Below the pieces are notes generated by a model. It was not told where the DNA came from and did no database searches. It was given only the letters and a program-made list of their open reading frames with translations. A DNA stretch of 64,000 nucleotides, from the NCBI GenBank assembly GCA_002633025.1, contig NMRB01000251.1, positions 1-64,000 on the forward strand, given 5' to 3'. The position numbers and the translations under genes were made by a program. Positions 23,461 through 34,455 of the stretch are shown piece after piece (position 1 is the stretch's first letter; each line of letters opens with the position of its first letter). This stretch comes from Notospermus geniculatus (taxonomy: Eukaryota > Nemertea > Pilidiophora > Heteronemertea > Lineidae).

Positions 23461-24060
23461 CATTGTACTTTGAGAAGCTTTTTGGATTTGTAAGTGTGGG
23501 TTTAACCTGAACAGCAACTTCGACCCATTAAAGTGGTGATGCATTTCCTTCTATAGAACCAGAGGATGGATCTACTCATTCCACATACGTGTAATATTGA
23601 CAAAACTTATCGTCAAGGTTTCAAATTGGACTAAATTATTCAGAGAAAATCACCCAGTTCACAGTTAACGCACTATATCACACTATATAAACAATTTAAC
23701 ATGCATTATTTATGACATGGCAGGCATTACAGTGATTGATAACAGGAAGTGACCTCACTATAGCTGTTTTGTATGTACGTTAGACTCATTCTTTTACATT
23801 CTAACGACACAGATCAATGCAACAGCCAGGCGCTGTGTACACTATCAGAAAACTGCGTCGTAAAATGATGGAAGTACGGAGAAAAAGCATCCACAGACTA
23901 AAACCAATGGAGAAAGCCACAGGGGCTGAAAAAAACGAATTCCGCGCCCTCATATTCTAGTGAAGCCGGTTTATGGCCCGCTGCCACAGTAGACTTCTCC
24001 CGCGCATACTCCCCATAAGCGCGGGAAATAGCTGTAGTGTAAAGGAACTTACAGACCAGT

Positions 24061-24180
24061 TTATACACAGCGAAAACGCAACCACCATGAACGCAGAAAA
24101 AGCTTTGTTCTTTCCTCGCTAGGCTGCTTCCTGGACAAAGCTTTTTGCGCAATAGCCGTTGATTCGCTGTGTACACACCG
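24061..24180. repeat. Imperfect inverted repeat around AAAAAGCTTTGT
   Basis: ACACAGCGAAAACG...GCAGAAAAAGCTTTGTTC pairs with GACAAAGCTTTTTGCGC...CGCTGTGT. Present in both A and B (about 35383-35500). Confidence 0.65.
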
Positions 24181-24666
24181 ATATTTGTATACAATATCTT
24201 GACCACGAATGCGCACGCGGAAAAAGCATTGTGCAGAGGCAGCGTGGTGAAAAAAGCTTCTTCCACGTTCGGTTTCCTAGTCACTATGTTGATGTATGTA
24301 TAACAGTATGGACGATCTCAATAGAATAGTCGGTTCTCCCACATGTCCTCTTCAGTCCATTATACTAACAGGATAATTTATAGCATTACCTGAGAGACAA
24401 TGGGATCCACTTTACCAAACAATGGTCATCAATTGGTGTTGGTAATGAATGGCTAGAACAATTGAGGAAAACAGAAGTGATTACTTTATTGCTTACATTG
24501 CCGTTCATCTGGAATATTACAACAGATCAGTGTCAAGATTAAGGGAGTGGAAGAGACAACTGTAGTCAAACCTTCATGCCTAAATTTGATATATGTTTTT
24601 CAATTCCTTGTTTTTGCAGTGGACGTTTCGAACGAAAATCGACCCTTCCCATTTTGAACACCCTTG

Positions 24667-24950
24667 GGCGTTTTCGAATCCTCGTTCTTGACCACACTCG
24701 TGCTGACCCAGTTCATGTAGTGGTTGACTCAACTCGAGAACGGCAGTCTCGAATGCCGAGAATGCAACCCGAGTCGGGCCAAGAACGAGTTCTTCTCACT
24801 CCCCACTCAGCGGAGGGTTGAGAAGAACATGTTCTTGGCCCGACTCGAGTTGCGTTCTCGGCGTTCGAGACTGCCGTTCTCGAGTTGAGTCAACAACTAC
24901 AAGAACTGGGTCAGCACGAGTGTGGTCAAGAACGAGGATTCGAAAACGCC
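24667..24950. mobile_element. 284-bp foldback element, polymorphic
   Basis: Ends GGCGTTTTCG/CGAAAACGCC flank arms of about 135 bp that pair almost perfectly (for example CTCGTTCTTGACCACACTCG and AACGGCAGTCTCGAA with their inverted copies). CCTTG (24662-24666) is duplicated at 24951-24955. Copy B has one CCTTG at the empty site (35990-35994). The 82- and 63-codon frames across it are by-products of the palindrome. Confidence 0.92.
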
Positions 24951-25753
24951 CCTTGTGGCTGACAAATGACATGTTCTCAATCGACAGGAAAGAGAGATCA
25001 GATTGAATACAAATTCAGAACTGAACTTAGCTATTCTAGAATGAAATGTTAAGTGACGTCGTTTTCGCGCCTCCAACAATGTGTGCCAATACAGAAATGA
25101 CCGAAGAGTCAATGCATGCAGCGCAACTGTCGTCGGGCTACTTAACTAAAATGTAGTAGTGTGACCTCTCGCCGGGATTTTCGTACACACGGGTTTGACA
25201 CGGGTCTGGAAAAACACGGGTATTTTCAAAAAGTGTAACCTTAGCATTGTAATTCTGCCCAACGTCAGAAGACATCAAATTGGGAAGAAAAATGTGGATT
25301 CATGCTCTGTCGATGAAGATGAAGATGCAAAAATAATTTTTCATTTGTCACAATACAAACCAAGAACGTTATGTCTTACAGTGGACATAAGAGTGGGATT
25401 GAAATCTAATACAACGTGGAAGGTTAATGCCCGTTCCAAGAGTGGTTCGCCTCTCACAAGAGAAACGGGTTGCATGTTTAGGGTTCATGCTTAAAACGTC
25501 CCCTCCACCATTTTTTAATCTTTTAATTAATTTGATTTCAGTTTTGATATCGGATACAGGATCATGCATCTTGACTACCAAGGGTTGAGACATCGCTCCG
25601 CCCTCCGACTGCGCTCGCCGCATCTCATGTCCAGAAACCCTTTTTATAATTCCTTATGGCAGGTTCTTGAAGACCTAATACTAATACTACCCCTACCCAT
25701 ATGAGCAGAAACTGAAAAATCAGTGTCGACAGAAAAACGCGTCACTCCAGTAA

Positions 25754-26001
25754 ACAGACTGGGCCGTCACGCGGTACCGTGATTCGCGCCTTACCGTGAC
25801 TTTCGTGGTGAAAAGAGGAAGTGGATCGAATGTGACGCAACCGCACAACTGCTCGCCGAGCATGGTGGGAATGGTGGTCGCGCTGCAGCGTGATATCACG
25901 GGGCAGTTGCAAACTAGTTCCTACCGAGCATGCGCGGCCTACTTTCGGACTGGCCGCTTATGCCGCTAGCACCAGCTGCCTCATCGCTTTCCAGCTGGCT
26001 A
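25754..26001. other. 248-bp GC-rich spacer between copies A and B
   Basis: Present once only. Contains a hairpin near 25765-25800 (GTCACG...GGTA / TACCGTGAC). No N marks the join, so I cannot tell whether it is the right flank of A, the left flank of B, or both. Confidence 0.6.
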
Positions 26002-26527
26002 GCCATTAAAACAGAACAGAACCTGATCTAAAATGCAAGAATCTGACAGTTTCTAATGGAAAGAAAATTTCTTCAACACAATATTCTTTTTTTTCAATTA
26101 CAGCAAATTGAGGCAACATTTCAAAGGTGTAACTTTGGTCAACATGTTTTGGACTAAATTTTCAACGTCCCACGATATTGGCATGACTGATAGCCGGTAT
26201 GTCAAGCTAGCCTTATCTAGGTGACTATGTTGACTCTTCTAATTATAAATCAATGATGACAAATGAGGCGGATACGACCTAGACATGGATCAATTGGCTT
26301 TCACAGTCTAGGGACAGTAAGATGATAATTGATATTGAAACGATAAAAAGGTGTGAAAGCATGATTCCTACTAATGCGAGAGTAATGTTGTTTTAATTGA
26401 GGAATGTGAAATAATCTTTATTGAGTCTATAACTCTTAAGTGACTTTCACTGCTTGGTTGTTAGTGTATGAGCAAAAAAAGCTTACAAGCTGATCAAACA
26501 GAAAACCTTGTGATGGCAAGTTAAGGG

Positions 26528-27042
26528 AATGAAAGACATGGTTGACCAAATACAGAGTCAAGTGGTGGCTAGTCAAAGATGGAAGGCATGGTTGACCAAA
26601 TACAGAGTCAAGTGGTGGCTAGTCAAAGGTGGAANNNNNNNNNNNNNNNNNNNNNNNNNNNNNNNNNNNNNNNNNNNNNNNNNNNNNNNNNNNNNNNNNN
26701 NNNNNNNNNNNNNNNNNNNNNNNNNNNNNNNNNNNNNNNNNNNNNNNNNNNNNNNNNNNNNNNNNNNNNNNNNNNNNNNNNNNNNNNNNNNNNNNNNNNN
26801 NNNNNNNNNNNNNNNNNNNNNNNNNNNNNNNNNNNNNNNNNNNNNNNNNNNNNNNNNNNNNNNNNNNNNNNNNNNNNNNNNNNNNNNNNNNNNNNNNNNN
26901 NNTGAAAGACATGGTTGACCAAATAAATACAGAGTCAGGTGGTGGCTAGTCAAAGGTGAAAGACATGGTTGACCAAATACAGAGGTGGTTAGTCAAAGGT
27001 GAAAGACATGGTTGACCAAATACAGAGTCAAGTGGTGGCTAA
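26528..27042. repeat. 50-bp minisatellite, copy B array with gap
   Basis: Same unit as 14108-14403. Two units precede the N run and about three follow. The later ones vary in length (about 54 and 43 bp) through small indels, so the true copy number is unknown. Confidence 0.9.
26635..26902. other. Assembly gap, 268 Ns
   Basis: Unresolved bases inside the 50-bp tandem array. Translations across it are meaningless. Confidence 0.99.
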
Positions 27043-27286
27043 TCATTAGTACGAAGGATAAAGTTGACCGTAAAGTAGCCAGTGACACGGATTTGTCGTT
27101 GACCCTTACAAAATTTGATTGCATGTTGTTCATTACAAGACAAAATCTAAATATCACCGACTCTGGATCAAGATAATCGTTCGATGCATTATTGTGTATG
27201 TATGAAGTAGTGTTTGACAAAGTAATCGATGCCAAGACTCCATTTTCAACCTAACTCGTGATTATCATTCTTCTATTGACTGTAAC

Positions 27287-27294
27287 TACATGTA
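27287..27294. other. TACATGTA present in copy B only
   Basis: Copy B AAC-TACATGTA-CAAT; copy A AAC-TA-CAAT (14636-14637). Confidence 0.9.
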
Positions 27295-28413
27295 CAATGA
27301 AATAAAGACGTTTATTTTGGGGATGAAAAGGTTATGAATAGTTTTAAGGATTTTTTTCTATATGGGTTGACACATTTGTATGGTTTTGAAAGGCCATACT
27401 GTTAGACTAAATACGTCACAAGTGCAGAAACTAAGTGCGTTTGCATAGAGCAAATCTATTGCAAACATGAGATAATGTGACATATTTACCCAATATTGTT
27501 TATTATTTATCGTACAACAGGGTTCATATCTGGGATTGACGATGATATCCGTGCACATAAATGAAAATCTCACGTGCGTCTGTAAAATATACTCTGACAC
27601 ATGTCAAAACAATAAAAGTTTTTTCAGCTCCTTCTCAATATTGATTTTTCTAACCTTGAGAATTTTTCTTCGAAGCTGGGCGTCGAATTGGAAACGAGTC
27701 ATGCGATAAAGCAGTTTATACGTGGTGTGATGAAGTGTTTTATGTCTGGATAATAAGCAAATGTGAAAGAAATGGTTTTGTCAGATAAGCGACTCTGTCG
27801 TTCAACAGCTGGAAGTCTTTCAGTTCATATAGATAATATGTCGTTGAGAAAATATCGAGAAATGTATTTGGGAAAACTTGGCACATCAATAACTGTATTA
27901 CGAGGGGGTAAGGCACATTTACTGGATGAAGTTCAAAACTTACATACATATAATATACCGGTACAGAGTACCTCTATTCTTTGTCTGACTTGATAAATGT
28001 GTGTCCCCCGTCAAAAGATTCACATTCCTTGCAAAGTCATTTATTCTTTTATCATGTCTGGTGTTTAAAAGTCTTACTTGTACTCTACACATTCAGTGTA
28101 TCAATGCTATATACATACAAACTCACGTTATAACTACTGTGTCCTAACTGCACGCACTCAACCCAACCACCTCCAATATCATAAATATTTACGGACACTT
28201 TCTTGTTACAAATGTATTTCTGTGTTGAATATCACGAAGCGTTACTTTATCAAACCTGACAGCCCTATAATTGCCACGGGAATGAAAGGGAGCCAGCGGC
28301 TATGCTGGTGTATACCGACACTCAGTAATTTATTTGGTTAGATCAAACGATTTGTTACATACATGCACAGGATAATTCAATTTACGTATGTCCATTTTAC
28401 CGAATGTCAAGGA

Positions 28414-28421
28414 TACATGTA
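28414..28421. other. TACATGTA present in copy B only
   Basis: Copy B GGA-TACATGTA-CATC; copy A GGA-TA-CATC (15762-15763). Confidence 0.9.
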
Positions 28422-29550
28422 CATCAAATCTATGGCGATGATGCTCATGAGGCTGAAGTACGAGGACATGCATGTCCAGTACATGACTATATATTTCACA
28501 ACATTCCTGTCACTCAAAATGACCAATGGTTATGCAATGACCATGATTTAGCGTGTCAACCACGTGAATTTCTCAAACCTACATTTCGCCGTGATAGTCT
28601 TCTCACGATCGTTCAGCAAATAATGATGTATGTTGGATTGTAGAGACAGAAACCACAGACAAGACATGCAAGATAGTCTAGTCACAACCTGTTAAACCGT
28701 TCACCAATAGTGATGTGTGCTGGATAGGAGGAACCACAGGCAAAATAGTCTAGTCACAACCTAGTGCTAAATTCGTTCACCAGAAGTAGAGATGTGTGTT
28801 GGTAGTAGAGGCAGAAACCATACGAATGTACAACAGCCAAGAACAATGCTGTGACACGCTGGATAATCAGTGAATGTACCTCATGGTGATTACTTACAAG
28901 GAGACAATTTATTCTACAAGATGACACAGAAACGTAAGAGTTCCTTACGTCCACTTGGAAGGTTTCACTAATGATGGAAGCAACCCTGCCGTGGGAATGA
29001 TTCATCTAATTATATCATTCAATGTCTGGTAATGTTCCGTAGATCCGACGTTCTCAAGTGTGAGACGAGTTAATTGGCACTTATTGAAAAATCGCACGAT
29101 AATATGGAGAGTTGAGGACATTCCGTTAATGTATAATGGTTGGGTAAAAAGTGGGGACCTGAAGAGGCCGCGTGAGTCAGGTCGAAAAAGCCACTGATAG
29201 AGTGATTGTATTCATGTGCGGAAGTGCCCCAGGGACGTATTCATGTCATGTGAGATGCAAATGGTAGTAGTAACCGTAGATGCATCTTCTATCTACCTAC
29301 TTTAACTTTTCTCCGTGTAATGTTTGAGTGTTTTTTTGCTCAACAATTGTCATTGTGAGTCAGAATGACTGCATCAACTCGGTGAGATCTTCCACCTGTG
29401 TCACAGAGGGAATTTCAAATTTCATACAGAAATGACCGGCCCTGGAGAGCATCGCCATGTTCCAGTGCTGTCGATGTCATCAAAACAGTGCGGGATCTGA
29501 TCCTTAGAACTGTCTTGACTACAATCATCATACAACATCGTCTACAAGTA

Positions 29551-29551
29551 N
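29551..29551. other. Single N at a structural break in copy B
   Basis: Left of it the sequence matches copy A near 16912; right of it is sequence absent from A. Confidence 0.9.
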
Positions 29552-29565
29552 ACCTAGACATAAAG

Positions 29566-30021
29566 GTGCCGGCCTGTTGCCGTGTGGTAAGCTTCCGAGC
29601 TCCGTCCAATGAACAGATGCGCCGCAAGGCGCCCGGTTGGGGCCCGGCCGGGGTACTCATGGCGACCGGCCGGGTGCCGTGCGGCACCCTTGAGAACCGC
29701 AAGGCGCCCGTCAATTTTTTTTTCACGAGAATTGGCAGAAAAAAATCGTGCGAAGCCCGCCCGGTCACCGGCAGGAGCCCGCACAGGACCCGTAGGGGAC
29801 ACTGGGACCTTCTACGGGCTTTCTACGGCCTACCGGTCAGATGAAAACGCCGGGAGAATTGGGAGCAGCCAGCTAATCAATGCGGCGCCCGTACGGCTGG
29901 TGAAAAATGTCCGGTGCCCGTGGCAACCGTGAGGGAACCGGCCGGGCACCGTACGAAATTGGCTGAAATTGGCCAAAATGTCTGTTTTTACTCGCCGTAC
30001 GGGCCCCGGAGTGGATATGTG
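29566..30021. mobile_element. GC-rich segment unique to copy B, possible retroposon
   Basis: About 456 bp, much richer in G+C than its surroundings, with repeated CGGCCGGG motifs and small hairpins such as GGTGCCGTGCGGCACC. ACCTAGACATAAAG (29552-29565) and ACCTAGGCATAAAG (30022-30035) flank it as 14-bp direct repeats differing at one position, which would suit a target duplication. The adjacent N makes the left boundary unsafe. The frames inside (up to 148 codons if read through the N) show no known domain. Confidence 0.5.
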
Positions 30022-30028
30022 ACCTAGG

Positions 30029-30123
30029 CATAAAGCGGTTAATTCTATCGTTAGAACCGTCTTAGGACGGTTCCAAGTGCAGTGGAGCTAACGATAGAAC
30101 CACTTTATGAATACGACCCTAAA
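30029..30123. mobile_element. Truncated hairpin MITE (partner of 18242-18380)
   Basis: Retains CATAAAGCGGTTAATTCTAT... and the outer right arm ...ACGACCCTAAA, but has lost the loop and inner right arm, and its left end is replaced by the GC-rich segment. Confidence 0.8.
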
Positions 30124-30811
30124 ACACTATAATGGTTGTCTATATTCTCGCGATTCTAGACTTTTGATATGTTTAAGGCTAAACACGTCACTGTAAATGA
30201 CAGAAATTGTCAACCGTACACATAAAATATTTCCCTCTTGCACTTCTCTAAACTTAAGGAATACACTGTATTGTGTTTGGTTCTGCAGCACTACAAGTAC
30301 CATTCCTTCCTCAGAGTGATGATATAACACATCTGTAGGCCTTTGCGTCACCATAGACAACTGGTTTCATTTTGTCCAAATGACATGTCGCCATACCAGC
30401 CTTAAAACGAAAGCAAGAGAAATTCGAAACACATATACGATATTTATCGCAGCGTGTTAACAGCGAGACCCTAGGGTGTCTCGTATATCGAATGCAGTTT
30501 CGTGTATGGATCGCTCTTATGGGGAATTTAGACGCAAAAGTACACTTATGCTGACCACATGTTTTGCAATCGCATGTCAGAGTTCTGACTGGAGTAAGGC
30601 ATGATGAAGCCAAACATGTCGCAAAATGCAATAATAGCGAGGTTGCGCAGTTTTCCGACTCCCACTCCGGCTTCAACGACCAGAATGAATTGCAGTCCGC
30701 TGTGGACATCATTGATAAAACGATTTGATAGACGTTTGCAAATCGTAAAATGCCATAACTTTGTGGCAGAATAATTTTGACTCGTAATCGGGAGTGCGCA
30801 TAAATCGCAAA

Positions 30812-30819
30812 TACATGTA
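30812..30819. other. TACATGTA present in copy B only
   Basis: Copy B CAAA-TACATGTA-TCG; copy A CAAA-TA-TCG (19070-19071). Confidence 0.9.
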
Positions 30820-32603
30820 TCGTAGTCGTCATAGTCGTGTCTCAAAGTCGTAACGACTAGGATTACGACTTCAATATTCATTATTTATCCGCACTTCCGA
30901 TTTATTAGGCCAAATTTTCTGCCTTCAATTTATGGTATTTGACGAATTGAAAACTTCTATCTAGCGGACTGCAATTCATTCTCGTAGTTGAAGTCGGAGT
31001 CTGAGTCGGAAAGCTGCGCATCCTCTCTAATGGAGTAGAAATCTGGCACTTTGTCTTGATGCTACAGGTTGATAGTCGTCGCCTGTTCCTCCTCCGCGAA
31101 GGCCTTGATGCAGTGGATTAAGCTTGACGAAGAACTTGACTTTACCGCACGGTTAACCATGGTATTGACCGAAATAACTCATGTAAGGAGATTACCCTCT
31201 TACTCACAGACAGACAGCCTTTACTTAGTTCTTATCATCGTCATATATTGGCACTTGTATAGCATTGCCATTAGCAAATCGAATGGGACATATTCACGGA
31301 TGGGGCATCATTTTTCTGACATAGTCTAATGGTAGACCTCAACACATGCTGGCAGCAATCACCAATACATCAGTGTATGATGATGTAGGTGGATATTTCT
31401 GGATATATGGTGAATTTAATCTGACAATACTCTCCGGGTTGCGGTTGGTATACATCAACACGAGTCTAGAACTCATCTACCTCATCAAACGTCAGGATAA
31501 GCTCTAAATTGTTCCATCCAGACTCAGTTATTGTTGGTAATACACAGAACGAAGTCAATCCATTGGAAGAGCTACCGCCGGAGAAGTTCCGACACAAAAA
31601 TATTAGCGTTGGTTTGAAGACCTTGGCGACGAGGGCACAATCAGCCTACAATTGACAAGACTGGTTCTTACAAAATGTTAAAGAAGAAATGTAGTCATGC
31701 CGCAGGCAGGAAAAGCTGTTTGGGGAAACTCGTGCTTTTATAAGTTACAAAGAACAGGACCAGCAAACCGAGAGTTTCATCGCACATAACATGACTTTCA
31801 AAGGACAATTTCATTTGCATTGCTTTCCAACGCCATCATTTACTTCACCACACCTCCAGGGTGTTTACATTCACAGTATGACAACTCAACCTGACTTTTC
31901 TATTGTTTTCTCTCTGAAAGCGTCTGCCTCACCTGAGGCCGTATTGATTGAACATAAAGGAAGATGTTGTCACCGATTTGTTGGAAATAAGTTTACCTTA
32001 CCGTTGTATCAGGACTTCTTCTCGACCTGTAATGTTTAGAGTTGCATTGAAGCCCAACAAAATGTTCCGTAACCTTGGCAAAATCCATTAGCAGTATGTA
32101 GCCTGCCAGAAATTGGACTTAAGTGCTGTGCACAACTGGAAAACGCAACAAGATTTGCTAAAATTCGAATAGCCAAGGTCTTAGATCTTGTTCCGTACAG
32201 GAAACTTTTCAAAGAAAAGGCAATAGAGCCATTGTGGTTGCATATTTATAACTTTTGATGGATTATACCCCGAAATTTCCAGCAGTCTATGTTTGTAAAG
32301 GGTATTACCATAAAATATCTTGATGTACTTACGGTATTACTTCACAGATCCATTATCCTAGCAGAGCATGATCGTATGTACTTCAATCGAGCTACTGATG
32401 GAACAGGTCCGTAGGGACCAGCCTCTGAACTCATGGGGATGCATATGATGTGGTTAATAATGTACACAAATCATAGCTTTACTTACTAGTAGCTCAAATT
32501 AGATGTCAAAGTGGCGATATTACGGCTGCATGTATTTGTGTTTGTATTTTTCTATCAGGGTCAAAGCCAGAGCAGTATTGGTCCTGCTAAGTACGGAAGA
32601 CGC

Positions 32604-32833
32604 CATATCAAGCTACTCATGTTCCTCACTTGCCATTGCAAAGGAACAGGGCACAAGGCACCACGGCTTACTGTCCCATGCGACGGATTGAAGGGCCAGG
32701 GGTGATTTATACCATACGGCCCCGGACCTGACGAGCCAGGGATGGTTAATCCCATATGGCCTGGATTCGATTCGAACCCACGACCTTGCTGAGCGGACGT
32801 GATAACCACGGAGCTATCGCGGCTCCTCTGTGC
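32604..32833 (-). mobile_element. tRNA-derived SINE, copy 2 (A and B boxes intact)
   Basis: Reading the minus strand: acceptor-like GGAGCCGCGA, A box TAGCTCCGTGGTTATCACG, a possible anticodon loop around CAGCA, B box GGTTCGAAT, then a body of about 150 bp shared with three other copies. The head is tRNA-like but runs straight into the body, so it is a SINE and not a tRNA gene. Confidence 0.82.
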
Positions 32834-33224
32834 TTGAAGCAGAGCAGTTTGTTTGTGAGTTTCCATGGTTTTTTACCGATGATTCCCTGAAGAGATGCGA
32901 AGCTAAGGCATTCTTGTACGCTGAGGAATGACAACAACTCTGTCATCATATTTCTGTCAGTTTGGCTAGCCTCTGACCCGGCCCTTGCCTGCAGAAGTGA
33001 TACGCCACCTCCAAGGGACGTGGCGTTAATTTGAAAGAGGCTTTGGGGAGGGCGATAATGCATGTCCAGTCTAAGTCGTGTTCTGGTCGAGTGCGAGAGT
33101 TCACCAGCAATGGTCATGAATACAAATGAGGTATGTTCCCCCTGTGTGGATATGTCTGTAGTGTATCTCACTGGATTGAGAAGCGATCAGTAGCTAATAC
33201 AAACTTAAAGGGCATCAGCCCGCG

Positions 33225-33327
33225 TGCTGCGATGTGACGCCATGTTGGATGGAACGTTCTGACATTCTGACGCAGCGCATGTGACGGTCTGCTCCGTCCA
33301 TTTTCCATCCAGCGTGGCGGCATACCC
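33225..33327. repeat. Inverted repeat unique to copy B
   Basis: GACGCCATGTTGGATGGAAC pairs with TTTCCATCCAGCGTGGCGGC. Copy A has unrelated sequence at this place (about 21670-21720), so B carries an insertion or replacement here. Confidence 0.6.
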
Positions 33328-34359
33328 ATTGATAACGTCATTTGATGACGTCAGTGCATAGCCTCTATACTTGCTTTATACGGTGAAACAATACATCGAT
33401 TGCCAGTGCATTTCGGTCAGGCAGGGCCGAGCCAGACACAATGCAAATGACCAACACCAATCATCACACAGGGATTACATCAGACGCAGCTTGAACGTTT
33501 TTCCTGGGTTATGCTACTCTGCATGGGAATTGTTTTATGTTACAGCCCGTTATTATAACATGACATGCCACGAAGCGGATTAGCTACATCCTACTGGTTT
33601 GACTCAGCTGATCGTGTGGCAGCATTCGTATGAACGATATCGACTCGCAGTTGCGACTCGGATGCTGGGCTCAAACAGGTTCAAAATACACTGCGCCTTG
33701 CTCCTGGGCGGAGGTATAGAAGAATATAAGACAATACAGTGTTGCAACGCAAATAACATCGCCTTATTTAGGTTGCCATTAGATATTCATGAGATGGCTC
33801 AAGTGTCGAATCACCTGCAGATTAAAAGTGACCGGGAGCACCAGTTGCTGTTGCAAGGAGCGGGCGGCCTCCTCTAAATATTCCTCGGATATTGCTTTGC
33901 CTCTGGGACTGATCCATTTGACCATTAATGAGCTCAGTATCACGATAAACGGCACATCTCTCAGAAGAATCATCATAATCAAAATCTATAACTAGTTATT
34001 GTAATGGTAACGAATCGCCACCTCCACCCACGGCTGATTTAGCAGCCCAGGTTTCAGTCAGGGTTGAACACTTTCTGCCAAGGGAAACGTGCCTGACAAA
34101 GCTTTGTGATAACACGATGAATGAGAGGATGGGTCAATGGTTGACTGAACATCGGTGTGATTGATGGGCAGAGATCGGTCAGATGGGTGGCTAGCTGCGG
34201 GGAGCAACAGTGGTACCCTTTGGTTGCAGTTATCAACGACCTGGAAGAACACAGAGGCTGCAGCTAGGAATTGAGGGGTAGCCAAAAGTGGGTAGGACAT
34301 GTAGGACACCACTTTCCGCCACTTATCGATCTGGTGGGCGGATGCCAACGCTGAGTAAA

Positions 34360-34454
34360 GCTGTGTTTCCACGAGGCGTTTGCGGGCGCGGATCAGGAGG
34401 CGGACGCGGGTGGAAAAATTCGAGCCAACGCATTTCCCTTTAGCAGTTTCACCC
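34360..34454. mobile_element. Left part of the GC-rich MITE, cut by an N
   Basis: Matches 22681 onward up to CAGTTTCACCC, then a single N (34455), then sequence that in copy A lies about 370 bp further on. Confidence 0.85.
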
Positions 34455-34455
34455 N
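34455..34455. other. Single N marking a deletion relative to copy A
   Basis: Copy B jumps from the equivalent of about 22770 to about 23143 in copy A. The missing part starts inside a strong hairpin, which may have broken the assembly. Confidence 0.85.

Larger units (their letters stand above)
13617..25753. repeat. Large duplicated block, copy A (12.1 kb)
   Basis: Sequence from GCCATTAAAACAG to ...CTCCAGTAA is repeated in the same order at 26002-36809. The copies differ by scattered substitutions and many indels, including three clear element insertions unique to A (19384, 20738, 24667) and a 1.3-kb stretch (about 16913-18252) replaced in B. No recognisable gene lies inside. It may be an allele or a real segmental duplication. 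Confidence 0.9.

Noticed and set aside
26529-26953. Frames of up to 129 codons across the N run
   Set aside because: Translations through undetermined bases have no meaning.
29398-29844. 148-codon frame crossing an N, arginine/glycine/proline-rich
   Set aside because: It spans a contig join and GC-rich repeat DNA, where stop codons are rare by composition.
32761-32833. Functional tRNA gene on the minus strand
   Set aside because: Good A and B boxes, but no paired acceptor ends, and the head continues into a body shared with three other copies: SINE.
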